In this document: positions 53,722 through 62,639 of the stretch, in pieces
Layout: each line of letters begins with the position of its first letter
How positions within the stretch are numbered: the stretch's first letter is position 1
Assembly (NCBI GenBank): GCA_963835085.1
Contig: CAWIED010000001.1
Coordinates: 1,426,001 to 1,490,000 of the forward strand
Direction of reading: 5' to 3'
Source: JBDIAG01 sp963835085
GTDB lineage: Bacteria > Actinomycetota > Actinomycetes > Actinomycetales > CAWJMD01
Length of the DNA stretch: 64,000 nt
Made by a program: the position numbers and the translations under genes
Notes under the pieces: generated by a model
Databases searched by the model: none
What the model saw: the letters and a program-made list of their open reading frames with translations, nothing else
Told to the model about the DNA's origin: nothing

Positions 53722-54627
53722 ATGCGGAAGGATGCGCCGTCGAAGGGGGCCCCGTCGATCGACTCCGTCTCGGTCGACTCCCGGCCCGAGGTTCTCGTCT
53801 CGACCGAACCCGAGTCGACCGAGCCGGTACCGACAGAATCGGGGTCGAGCGAACAGTCGCCCGCACCGGCACGCCCGGTGAGCACATCGACACTGCGTGC
53901 CCTGCAGCTGTTGGAATGCTTCTTCGAGACGCCGGTACTGAGTCTTGCCCAGTTGGTTCGGGCCAGTGGGTATTCCAAGACCACGACCCATCGGCTGGCC
54001 ACCACCCTCGTGGAGGCCGGCTGGCTCACTCGCACCCTGTCCGGTTATCAACTGGGCCTCAAGGTCTTTCGGTTGGGGCAGGCGGCAGCAGACGCCATCG
54101 ACCTGCGCCGCGCTGCGTTGCCTCTGATGAACCGGCTCGCGGAGGAGACCGGCGATTCGGTGTACCTCGTGGTGCCCGACGGCCATCGAGCGGTCTGCCT
54201 CGAGCGGATCGACGGCCCCGAGGCCCTGCGGGTGGCCGATCTCACCGTCGGAGGATCGCAGGATCTGCACCTGGGAGCAGGCCCGCGCGCGCTGTTGGCC
54301 TTCGATGAGGAGCGGCTGCTCCCCGTCTTGCTCGGGCACGGATTGACGAGGCGTACCACCGTCTCCTTGGCTGATGAGGCAGCCCTACGCGCCGATCTTG
54401 CCGCTACCCGCGAGCGCGGGTACGCCATCTCCCGCGGCGATGCGACAGCCGGGGTCGGTGCCCTCGGCGTACCCGTGTTCGACCAGGGTGGCTCGGCCGT
54501 AGCAGCTCTGTCGGTGGGTGGTCTCCTGGAGCGAGTGGCGCCGGAGCGCGAGATCGAGCTGGCCAGGTTGTTACTCAAGGCCGGCAGCGACCTATCGAGG
54601 CGATTGGGCCGTTACACCGGCGAATGA
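53722..54627 (+). CDS. IclR-family transcriptional regulator
   Basis: 301 residues. A 45-residue serine/proline/glutamate-rich leader precedes the winged helix (STLRALQLLECFFETPVLSL, then AQLVRASGYSKTTTHRLATT). The IclR effector domain follows (GDSVYLVVPDGHRAVCLERI, LHLGAGPRALLAFDEERLLP, RERGYAISRGDATAGVGALG). GGAGG 8 bases before the ATG at 53722 fixes the start. It precedes a sugar/inositol porter in the same direction, with a palindrome and promoter between them, so it may control the porter and the catabolic operon beyond. Confidence 0.85.
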   Translation: MRKDAPSKGAPSIDSVSVDSRPEVLVSTEPESTEPVPTESGSSEQSPAPARPVSTSTLRALQLLECFFETPVLSLAQLVRASGYSKTTTHRLATTLVEAGWLTRTLSGYQLGLKVFRLGQAAADAIDLRRAALPLMNRLAEETGDSVYLVVPDGHRAVCLERIDGPEALRVADLTVGGSQDLHLGAGPRALLAFDEERLLPVLLGHGLTRRTTVSLADEAALRADLAATRERGYAISRGDATAGVGALGVPVFDQGGSAVAALSVGGLLERVAPEREIELARLLLKAGSDLSRRLGRYTGE

Positions 54628-54662
54628 TTCGAGGCCGCCCGACAGGCTCGAACAGCCCGGGA

Positions 54663-54720
54663 TTTGTTGTAACAAACTGGCGACACACTCTTGACCGGAC
54701 CGGATTCACTGCCCTAGCTT
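54663..54720 (+). promoter_or_regulatory. Palindromic operator and promoter before the sugar porter
   Basis: TTTGTT-GT-AACAAA (54663-54676) is a perfect palindrome. Fifteen bases on, TTGACC (54691-54696) and TAGCTT (54715-54720) are spaced 18 apart, a housekeeping-like promoter. The ATG of the porter follows at 54859. Confidence 0.5.
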
Positions 54721-54858
54721 TCAAGCTAGACGGAACGCAGTTCCGCCATTCGGAACATCCAAGAGACTTGAACAGCTCAACTCGACTCTTCCGACTGGCA
54801 GCACCGCCGACCGTGACAGCGTCGTCACCGCCTTCGGCGGTCGAGAATCGGAGGAATC

Positions 54859-56280
54859 ATGTCCCACGGAGGTTCGAACGTCGGGGTGAAGTTGCCCCCG
54901 CTGACGGCAGGCCCCCACCAGAGACGACTCGATCAGGTCGCCATCGTGGCCACGTTCGGGGGGCTGCTCTTCGGCTACGACACCGGCGTGATCAACGGCG
55001 CCCTGGAGCCGATGAAGGCAGACCTCGGCCTGACGTCGTACACCGAAGGCCTGGTCACGGCCTGTCTGCTCATCGGCGCCGCCATCGGTGCCATGGCCTG
55101 CGGGCGGATGAACGACAGCCTGGGCCGCAAGAAGACGCTTACCGCTCTTGCCGTCATCTTCTTCATCGGCACCCTCGGCGCCGTTTTCGCACCCAACCTC
55201 GAAGTCATGCTTCCCGCGCGATTCATCCTCGGCTTCGCCGTCGGCGGCGCGTCGGTGACCGTGCCGGTGTACCTGTCGGAGTTGGCACCCACCGAACGAC
55301 GCGGCACCCTGTCGGGTCGTAACGAGTTGGCGATCGTCATCGGTCAGATGCTCGCCTTCATCATCAACGCGATCCTCGCCAATGTGTTCGCGGGCCACGA
55401 CGGTGTGTGGCGCTACATGCTGGCGGTGTGCGCCATTCCGGCCGTGTTTCTGTTCATCGGAATGCTGCGGATGCCGGAGTCACCCCGTTGGCTCATCTCC
55501 AAAGAACGACACCAGGACGCTCTGGACGTGCTCAGGCAGGTGCGCTCCGAAGAGCGCGCCCGGGCAGAGATGGCCGAGGTCGAAGCCCTGGCCGACGAAG
55601 AGAAGGAAGCCCACATGGGGGGCTGGTCTGATCTCAACGTCGGCTGGGTCCGCCACATCTTCATCGCCGGCATCGGTCTGGCCATCGCCCAACAGGCCAC
55701 GGGTATCAACTCGGTGATGTACTACGGCAGCCAGTTGCTCACGGTGGCCGGCTTCAGCTCCAGCGCGGCGCTCATCGCCAACATCGTGCCGGGCGTCATT
55801 GCCGTGATCGGTTCAGGGATTTGCCTTTTCGTTCTCATCGACCGCGTTCCCCGGCGCAAGATGATCATCGGCGGCCTGATCGCGACCACCACCTGCCACG
55901 GTCTGATCGTCCTGGCAGCCGCCTTCATGCCAGACGGCGTCACCAAGGCCTATGTGGTGTTGTTCTTCGTCGTCGCGTTCGTGTTCTCTATGCAGCTGGC
56001 GCTCAACGTTCCGGTCTGGGTCTGCCTGTCCGAGCTCTTCCCGCTGCGCATGCGCGGTCTGGGCATGGGCCTGTGTGTGCTCGTGCTCTGGGTGGCGAAC
56101 GCCATCATCGCGTTCACCTTCCCGATCATGGTTGCGGCCACCGGCATCGTCGGTTCGTTCCTGGTCTTCTTCGTTCTCGGCCTGGTCTTCATCGTCTTCC
56201 TCTGGAAGATGCTGCCCAACACCAGCGGCCGGTCGCTGGAGGAGTTGGAAGAAGCCTTCGCAGCAGGCGATTACCACTGA
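54859..56280 (+). CDS. Sugar-porter-family MFS transporter (inositol transporter-like)
   Basis: 473 residues, 12 membrane segments. Sugar-porter signatures: GGLLFGYDTGVINGALEPMK in TM1, GRMNDSLGRKKTLTALAV, ARFILGFAVGGASVTVPVYL, PESPRWLISKERHQDAL, and LPNTSGRSLEELEEAF in place of PETKGRSLEEIE. QQATGINSVMYYGSQLL in TM7 is the substrate-side motif. TM1 and the TM7 segment resemble IolT-type myo-inositol porters. The nearby IolE-like operon agrees, so inositol or a related polyol is the likely cargo. Confidence 0.85.
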   Translation: MSHGGSNVGVKLPPLTAGPHQRRLDQVAIVATFGGLLFGYDTGVINGALEPMKADLGLTSYTEGLVTACLLIGAAIGAMACGRMNDSLGRKKTLTALAVIFFIGTLGAVFAPNLEVMLPARFILGFAVGGASVTVPVYLSELAPTERRGTLSGRNELAIVIGQMLAFIINAILANVFAGHDGVWRYMLAVCAIPAVFLFIGMLRMPESPRWLISKERHQDALDVLRQVRSEERARAEMAEVEALADEEKEAHMGGWSDLNVGWVRHIFIAGIGLAIAQQATGINSVMYYGSQLLTVAGFSSSAALIANIVPGVIAVIGSGICLFVLIDRVPRRKMIIGGLIATTTCHGLIVLAAAFMPDGVTKAYVVLFFVVAFVFSMQLALNVPVWVCLSELFPLRMRGLGMGLCVLVLWVANAIIAFTFPIMVAATGIVGSFLVFFVLGLVFIVFLWKMLPNTSGRSLEELEEAFAAGDYH

Positions 56281-56318
56281 CCTAGCCTCATCGCTGCCAC
56301 TCAGCGCCGTACCGCGAA

Positions 56319-56343
56319 GGGCGCCACCATACCGGTGGCGCCC
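56319..56343. terminator. Hairpin after the sugar porter
   Basis: GGGCGCCACC and GGTGGCGCCC form a perfect 10-bp stem with a 5-base loop, 39 bases after the stop and before the convergent ligase gene. Confidence 0.7.
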
Positions 56344-56392
56344 TCCGCGTTGGGGTGTGCCGTTTCAGGCGGGCTCGCGCCGCAGCGCCCGG

Positions 56393-57880
56393 CTACTTCG
56401 GAACCGGCCAGGTGTGCACGGGTTGATTGGTGTGCATGAGCTCCCGGTAGCGACCGAGCATCTCTGCCAGCGCCCGGGGCCGGGTGAGTCCGCGCCGTTC
56501 GAGGGCGGCCACCGTCTCGGACTGCCACCTGGCCCCGGTACGGCCCGACTTGGCCCGGGCCTCGATGATGCCCAGGTACTTCTCGCGCACCGCGGCATCG
56601 ACGCCCCACTGCTCCAGGCCCTCATGGGCCATGGGCAGCAACCGGTGCAGCACCAACTCGTCCACCGTCACGTCGCCCACCTGAGGCCAATAGACGTGGG
56701 CGTCAAGACCGTTCTGGCAGGCGGCGGCGAAATTCTCCTTGGCCGTGTTGAACGCGAGCTTCGACCACACCGGTCGGTCGGCCTCGGCCAAGGTGCGCAC
56801 GGCGCCGTAGTAGAACGCTGCATTTGCCACGATGTCGACGACGGTGGGCCCTGCGGGCAGCACTCTGTTCTCGACCCGTAGATGAGCCGCACCGTCGACC
56901 ACGTCGTAGATCGGCCGGTTCCAGCGATAGACCGTGCCGTTGTGCAGGCGCAACTCCTGCAGCCGAGGCGCCAACCCACTCGCGAGCACCGCTTCGGGGT
57001 CTTCATCGGTGAGCTCGGGCAGCAGCGAGGGAAAGTAGCGCACGTTCTCCTCGAAGAGATCGAAGATGGACGTGATCCAGCGCTCGCCGAAGAACACCCG
57101 CGGGCGCACCCCTTGGTTCTTCAGCTCCTGGGGGCGGGTATCGATCGCCTGATGGAAGAGCTCGACGCGGGTTTCGTCCCAAAGTCTGCGCTCGAAGAAG
57201 AACGGCGAGTTGGCAGCGAGCGCCACCTGTGGGGCCACGAGCACCTGGGCGGCATTCCAGTACTTGGCAAAGTCGCCCGGACTGACCTGCAGATGCAGTT
57301 GCACTGACGTGCAGGCCGACTCGGGGGCGATGGACGTGGCATACGTGGTGAGGCGTTCCCCGTCGTCGCCCGCGGCGATGTCGATGAAGATGTCTTCACC
57401 GCGAAAGGTGAAGATCGAGTCGTTGAGTGCCTCATACCGCGGCGAGGGCGACATCCATTCGCCGGAGAAATGCTCAGGGTTCAGGGTCGGCAGAATGCCC
57501 ACCATGACGATGTGCACGCCGATGGCCTCGGCCGCATCGGTGGCTGCATTCAGCGTGGTGCGCAGCTCCTGCTCGAGATCGAACATCGCGGTGCCGGCCA
57601 GTGGTGTGGGCGGCACGTTCAGCTCGATGTTGTAGCGGCCGATCTCCGTCTGGTAACTGGAATCGGCGATCGCGTCCAGGGTCTGGCTGTTGCGCATGGC
57701 CGGCTGGCCGTCGTCGTCGACGAGGTTGAGCTCCACCTCGAGACCGGTCATGGCACCGCCTGCATCCAGGCGGTGGTCGCTCAACATCTGCTCGAACACG
57801 TCGAGGCAGAGCTGCACCTTCTCCCGATACCGCTGGCGGTGCTCGCGCGTATAGGTCGTGGCGATGACCTCGTCACCCAT
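56393..57880 (-). CDS. Glutamate-cysteine-ligase-family protein (GCS2-like, long form)
   Basis: 495 residues. GAMTGLEVELNLVDDDGQPA, SYQTEIGRYNIELNVPPTPL, APESACTSVQLHLQVSPGDF and RVENRVLPAGPTVVDIVANA are the glutamate-binding and metal segments of the glutamate-cysteine ligase superfamily. It is longer than and distinct from the YbdK-like ligase at 13775. Its true substrate is unknown; in actinobacteria that use mycothiol, such enzymes serve ergothioneine synthesis or unknown amide bonds. It lies 83 bases beyond the TIM-barrel gene on the same strand. Confidence 0.82.
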   Translation of the reverse strand: MGDEVIATTYTREHRQRYREKVQLCLDVFEQMLSDHRLDAGGAMTGLEVELNLVDDDGQPAMRNSQTLDAIADSSYQTEIGRYNIELNVPPTPLAGTAMFDLEQELRTTLNAATDAAEAIGVHIVMVGILPTLNPEHFSGEWMSPSPRYEALNDSIFTFRGEDIFIDIAAGDDGERLTTYATSIAPESACTSVQLHLQVSPGDFAKYWNAAQVLVAPQVALAANSPFFFERRLWDETRVELFHQAIDTRPQELKNQGVRPRVFFGERWITSIFDLFEENVRYFPSLLPELTDEDPEAVLASGLAPRLQELRLHNGTVYRWNRPIYDVVDGAAHLRVENRVLPAGPTVVDIVANAAFYYGAVRTLAEADRPVWSKLAFNTAKENFAAACQNGLDAHVYWPQVGDVTVDELVLHRLLPMAHEGLEQWGVDAAVREKYLGIIEARAKSGRTGARWQSETVAALERRGLTRPRALAEMLGRYRELMHTNQPVHTWPVPK

Positions 57881-57963
57881 GACGGCTCCTCAAGACGTGC
57901 AACAAAGCTGGCGAGCACCACCCTAGTGCGAGAACAGGCGGCGGACGGGGTAGGCGAAGCCGG

Positions 57964-58891
57964 CTACGGCTGCTGGCTTCTGGCGCGGTCCAACGCCGCC
58001 CGGCCGCTCGCGGCAGCGCGGTGCACCGCAGACGCCATCGGCTGTGATCGGTGCTCGTCCGAGAGAATCTCGACCCCCCACGGCCCGGTCCATCCGGCGG
58101 TGCGCAGAGCCGTGATCATGCCCGACAGGTCGAACACGCCGTCGCCGCAGTATCGCCGGCGATGGACGGTGTCTTCGAACAGGGTGCCGATCACCTGCTC
58201 GTCGGCATCGTTGAGCTCGACCCCGACGATCCGTTCGACGGGCACCGACGCGAGATCCGCGATCGGCGTGTGGGCGCGGGCGATGTGCCAGGTGTCGATG
58301 ACGACGCCGCCTGCCTCATGCCCGGCGTCAGCCACGAGCTGCAGGCCGTCCTGCAAGGTCTTGATGTTCGACCACGGGAAGAACTCGATGCCCAGCCGTG
58401 CACCGAGATCCTGGGCCTGAGCGGCGAGCTCGGCGAACCTCGCAGCCCAACGCCCGCGGTACCAGGGACCGTCATCGCCATCGGGAGTGACCTTGAGGTG
58501 TCGAGGCTCCAGCGACTCAGCCGCTTCGAGCACCTGGCGCCGCACCCGATCAGACTCTCGCCGCCGGGATCCGTTGTCCCACCAGTAAGGGATTCCCTCG
58601 AGCTCGAGCTGGACGATTCCGTTGTCGGCGAGCATGGCTCGGATTCCGGCCAGCCCATACTCGGCAACGGCCGCGGGAAGGTCATCCGAGAGCAGGCCGA
58701 ACCCCTCGGAAACCGGCTGCCGAGGCAGCCTCGATCCGATCGCGAAGCGCCAGCGGACTGCGCAGGTCAGTTCGATCGGAAGCAGCATCGCCGGCGGTGG
58801 TCCAACAGGTGGCGAGCAGTTCATCCGAGGTGGTCACGGCTGTCGGGTCCGGGGTCGCTCCCCCAGCGGTCGGCTCGGTGGACGCCGTCAT
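57964..58891 (-). pseudogene. TIM-barrel sugar-phosphate isomerase/epimerase with one frameshift
   Basis: The N-terminus starts at the ATG at 58891 (MTASTEPTAGGATPDPTAVT) and overlaps the stop of the IolE-like gene (ATGA). After EAASAAGFRG the frame breaks: an extra G in a GGGG run (58702-58705) must be ignored to continue FGLLSDDLPAAVAEYGLAGI. The rest is an AP-endonuclease-2-like barrel: GIEFFPWSNIKTLQDG, GGVVIDTWHIARAHTPI, VGVELNDADEQVIG, PWGVEILSDEHRSQPM. A single homopolymer indel may be a sequencing error, so the gene may be intact in the cell. It would act in polyol or inositol breakdown. Confidence 0.7.
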
Positions 58892-59817
58892 GCGCGGCCG
58901 GCTTCGGCATTGGTCAGCAGGCCACGAAGGTAGTCAGCGCTGGCCCGCACGTCTTGCACTGGTCCCTCGCCGCGAGGGTCCTCGGTGAGGATGGTGTCTT
59001 GCTCCAGGGTGTACCAACCCTCATAACCGTTGTCCTGCAGGGTGTTCACGACGGCGGCGATGTCGACGTCACCGGTGCCCAACGGCCGGTACATGCCTCG
59101 CGACACCGCCTCGGTGTAGGTGAGTCGCCCTGCCCGCACCTTCTCGGCCATGCCCTTGTCCACGTCTTTCAGATGGGTGTGGGCGATCCGCTCGGGTGCC
59201 TGGCGGGTCAGCTCGGACGGATCGGTTCCGCCGATCAGCAGGTGACCCGTATCGAGGCACAGCTCGATGGAGGACCCCTCCAGAACGCGCTGGACCTCGG
59301 GGCCGGACTCGATCATGGTGCCGACGTGCGGGTGGAGCACGGCCCGCACACCGTGCGAGGACGCCACCTGCGAAATCCGGTCGAGGTTGTCGAGAAGCCG
59401 CTTCCAGCCGTCGTCATCGAGGATCGGCCGGGTGTCGTACCCGTCGAGGCCGGACACCGCCGAGAGCACGAGCACTTCCGCGTGCGTGGCGTCGTATCCC
59501 GTGAGGATGCGCTCGATCTCGGGAAGAGGATCATGACCCGGCCGATGCATGAGCACCGGCGTGAAACCGCCCACCGCTGTCAGGCGATGGGTGTCGAGCA
59601 CGTGGGACATCTGCTGCGGGTCGGCCGGAAGGAAGCCCTCCGGGCCGAGCTCGGTAGCGGACAGGCCGACCGCCTGCATCTCGGCGAGCACCCGCTCCGG
59701 GCTGAGCTGGTAGCCCCAATTCGGAACCTCGCACAGACCCCAGGAGATGGGGGCCCCGGCGATTCTGCTGTGGGAAGTGGCCGCGGGACCACCTGTGTGC
59801 TGGGTGAGGTCAGTCAT
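58888..59817 (-). CDS. IolE-like TIM-barrel isomerase/dehydratase
   Basis: 309 residues, the only unbroken gene of this operon. GAPISWGLCEVPNWGYQLSP is the IolE-type start (SWG-x-CE). Metal-site motifs follow: GFTPVLMHRPGHDP, VRAVLHPHVGTMIESGPEV, ELCLDTGHLLIGGTDP, AHTHLKDVDKGMAEKV and GWYTLEQDTILTED. IolE dehydrates 2-keto-myo-inositol. A close relative acting on another inosose or sugar is equally possible. It overlaps its neighbours at both ends, so it is translationally coupled. Confidence 0.8.
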   Translation of the reverse strand: MTDLTQHTGGPAATSHSRIAGAPISWGLCEVPNWGYQLSPERVLAEMQAVGLSATELGPEGFLPADPQQMSHVLDTHRLTAVGGFTPVLMHRPGHDPLPEIERILTGYDATHAEVLVLSAVSGLDGYDTRPILDDDGWKRLLDNLDRISQVASSHGVRAVLHPHVGTMIESGPEVQRVLEGSSIELCLDTGHLLIGGTDPSELTRQAPERIAHTHLKDVDKGMAEKVRAGRLTYTEAVSRGMYRPLGTGDVDIAAVVNTLQDNGYEGWYTLEQDTILTEDPRGEGPVQDVRASADYLRGLLTNAEAGRA

Positions 59818-60818
59818 GACTGTCGGACCTTATCATCTGCACCGGGCGATGCTGTTGTAGGGACAAAGTGGCGGCCTCCGCGATGAACGCGACGGCCAGC
59901 GCGTCGTCGACGGTGCACGGTGGGGTGCGCCGCCCCGCGACGACCTCGGTGAAGGCGCGGAGCTCGGAGTAGAAGGCACTGGTGAGCCGGTCCATGAAGA
60001 AGACCGCTGGCGGCCCGGCCTGGCCAGGTAGCGCCTGGTTCGAGGTTGCGAAGTGGGGTGGTGTCGCTCCAACCGGCGGCAACGCTGTCGTCGGTGCCGT
60101 GCAATTCCAGCCGGACGTCATGCCCCCGTGCGTTGTACCGGGCGTTGGACACCACTGCGGTAGCCCCGTCGTCGAACGTCAGCAGCGTGGCCGCCGTGGC
60201 CACGTCGCCGAACTCGGCGAAGAAGTCGGCACCCCTGGCGCTGCCGGTGGCGTAGACCTCGACCACTTCCCGGCCGGTGACCCACCGGACAGTGTCGAAG
60301 TCGTGCACGCTGCAGTCCCGAAAGATTCCACCGGAGCTTTGGATGTACTCGCGCGGCGCGGGTGCGGGGTCCAAGGTGGTGGACCGGACCGTGTGGACCC
60401 AGCCGAGCTCCCCGCTCTCCACCGCGGCGCGGGCTGCGCTGAAGGCCGGATCGAAGCGGCGCGGATAGCCGACCTGAACGGGCACTCCGCTCTCGGTCAC
60501 GTACCGCGCGATGGCTTCAGCCTCGCCGAGGTCGCCGGACAGCGGCTTCTCGCAGAACACCGGAATCCCTGCGTCGACGCCGGCCTTGATGAGCCGGGTG
60601 TGAGCGTTGGTGGCGGCCGCGATGACGATGGCGTCGACCCCGCCGCTGAGCAGGCTCTCCGGAGAATCGGCCGCGAGTGCACCCACTCGCTCGGCTACCG
60701 CCTGGGTGACGGCCGGCACGGCATCGGTAACGACGAGGGAGTCGACCTCGGCAAGCGTAGACAGCGTATCGGCATGGAATGAGCCGATCCTTCCGAGACC
60801 GATCAGGCCAAGGCGCAT
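59810..60818 (-). pseudogene. Gfo/Idh/MocA oxidoreductase with a C-terminal frameshift
   Basis: The N-terminal Rossmann domain is clear (MRLGLIGLGRIGSFHADTLS, then FCEKPLSGDLGEAEAIARYV with the EKP motif), and the C-terminal domain runs through DCSVHDFDTVRWVTGREVVE. After TTPLRNLEPGATWPG, near 60020, a one-base shift is needed to reach FFMDRLTSAFYSELRAFTEV, then GRRTPPCTVDDALAVAFIAE, which is the proper family ending. The repaired stop at 59810 overlaps the IolE-like start, proving which frame is original. These enzymes oxidise inositols or sugars with NAD(P). AAAGGAGA precedes the ATG. Confidence 0.75.
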
Positions 60819-60873
60819 GGTTGTCTCCTTTCTCTAAAGTGTTGTCGCTGACTATTGATGAGCAGGCGTTCGA

Positions 60874-61654
60874 TCAGCCGAGGCCACCGATGACGTTCTG
60901 GTCCCAGTCGATCACCGATCCGGTGACCACGCCGCTACGGTCGGATAGCAGGAAGACCACGAAGTCGGCGATCTCGTCGACCTGACCGAGCTTTCCCATC
61001 GGTAACCGGTGCAGCCGCTTCCTGCTGCCAGTCGGCACCGGCCCCATGGGCCTGTTGCTGGGTGGCATTCTCCCCGTCAGTGGCCGACCACCCCATGTTC
61101 AGGCCGTTGATCCTGATCCGATCCCAGCGGTGAGCGTGAGCTGCGTTCTTCGTCAAGCCCGCCAACCCTGCCTTCGCCGCCACGTAGGGGGCGAGAAACG
61201 CCTGCCCACCATGGGAGTCAATGGACAGGATGTTGACGATGGTGCCCGGCTCACTCCGGCGCTTCATGTCTGCAATGGCCGCCTGCATCAAGAAGAACGG
61301 AGCGCGCAGATTGACGGCCACATGCCGGTCGAACAGCTCCGGCGTGGTGTCGAGAATGGTGCCCCGGGTGGTCAACCCGGCCGCATTGACCAGGCAGTCG
61401 ATTCGGCCGTGTCGCGTGATTGTCGCTGCGACGGCAGCCCTCGCCTGGTCGACGTCGCTGATGTCGGTGCGAACGAAATGGGCGTCAGCGCCACTGCGCT
61501 GAAGCTCAGCGGCAACCTGCTCACCGTGCGCGACGTTGCGCCCGGCCACAACCACGGCGGCGCCCTCCCGGGCTGCGGTCCGGGCGATCTCGGCGCCAAG
61601 ACCCTGGGTGCCTCCGCTGACCAGCAGCACCTTGCCTGTCAGCAAGTCCTTCAT
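60874..61654 (-). pseudogene. Short-chain dehydrogenase with a frameshift
   Basis: From the ATG at 61654 (MKDLLTGKVLLVSGGTQGLG) the cofactor motif, NAAGLTTRG and the catalytic PYVAAKAGLAGLTKNAAHAH are readable. After ENATQQQAHGAGADW, around 61010-61030, a shift is required to reach LPMGKLGQVDEIADFVVFLL and SGVVTGSVIDWDQNVIGGLG, the expected ending. The start overlaps the stop of the hydroxyacid dehydrogenase gene. It would oxidise a polyol or keto-sugar. Confidence 0.75.
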
Positions 61655-62597
61655 GGCGTTCCCGAAACGGCCGACGGCTGCCAACCGGGGTTGGCAAGTG
61701 CAGCCGGCACGCGGCCGTCGAGCACGTCGAGCACACCCTGAGCTGCATCGGTGAACGTGGCCGCCGTCGCCTGCCGGCTCAACCCCATCAGGTGCGGCGT
61801 GAGCACCACATCGGGATGATCGAACAAGGGGTGGTGCTGCGGGGGTTCAGGATCGAAGACATCGAGCCCCACCCCACCGAGCCGGCCACTCTGCAAGGCC
61901 ACGTAGACCGCGTCCAGGTCGGTGAGTCCGCCGCGTCCGCAGTTGACGAGGACAGCTCCCGGCTTGACCTGCTCGAGCAGCTGCGTTCCCACCAGATGAT
62001 GAGTCGAGGGTAGCAACGGCAGGTGCAAGGTGATGACGTCGCTTCGGCTGAACAGATCGCGCAGGTCGGCGCAGCGGACGTCGGCAGGGGGCTCGCTGAC
62101 CGGGTCGTAGGCCAGCACCTTCATTCCCAGTGCCGCGCCGAGGGCTGCGGCCCGTTGCCGATCCGGCCGTACCCGACGACACCGAGGACCGATCCGCTCA
62201 GATCACCAACTGCGACGGTGCCACGCTCGGCCCACTGCCCGGACCTGACCAGGCGGGTGAGCCGACCGAAGCGCTTGACCAGATGCATCGCCATGGCGAT
62301 GGCACCCTCGGCAACAGCGTTGGTGCCGGCGCCCGGTGTGATCACCACGGCGATTCCCCGGGCCGTGGCAGTCTCCACGTCCACCCGTTCGACACCAACT
62401 CCGGTGCGCGCGATAACCCGTAGCCGAGGAGTACGGGCCAGGAAGTCGCTGTCTACCAGGGCGTCGGCCCGGGCGATGGCACCCTGCGCTTGAGCCAAGT
62501 CGGCTTCGGTCGGTGCCTCGATGAACCGGCACCGACCGCCGAGAACCGGGTTCACCAGGTCAGGATCTACGACTCCGAGTCCGACCACCACCGGCAC
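61651..62597 (-). pseudogene. D-2-hydroxyacid dehydrogenase with a frameshift, fused in frame to the gene before it
   Basis: The N-terminal part (VPVVVGLGVVDPDLVNPVLG, RVIARTGVGVERVDVETATA, VITPGAGTNAVAEGAIAMAM) and the NAD motif (VLGVVGYGRIG) are in one frame. A base is missing near 62155, after which RAAALGAALGMKVLAYDPVS continues in another frame with VNCGRGGLTDLDAVYVALQS and LDVFDPEPPQHHPLFDHPDV. No stop codon separates it from the Gfo/Idh tail upstream, so the start must be internal (GTG near 62597) or the stop was lost. Related to phosphoglycerate/glyoxylate reductase-type enzymes. Confidence 0.72.
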
Positions 62598-62639
62598 GTC
62601 GAAAGCCTCGGCATCGCCGAGCCCCCGCTGCGAGGGGTG

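Noticed and set aside
58051..59886. 611-residue open frame on the plus strand
   Set aside because: It is antisense to two TIM-barrel genes whose motifs and ATGA overlap are clear; its translation is low-complexity.
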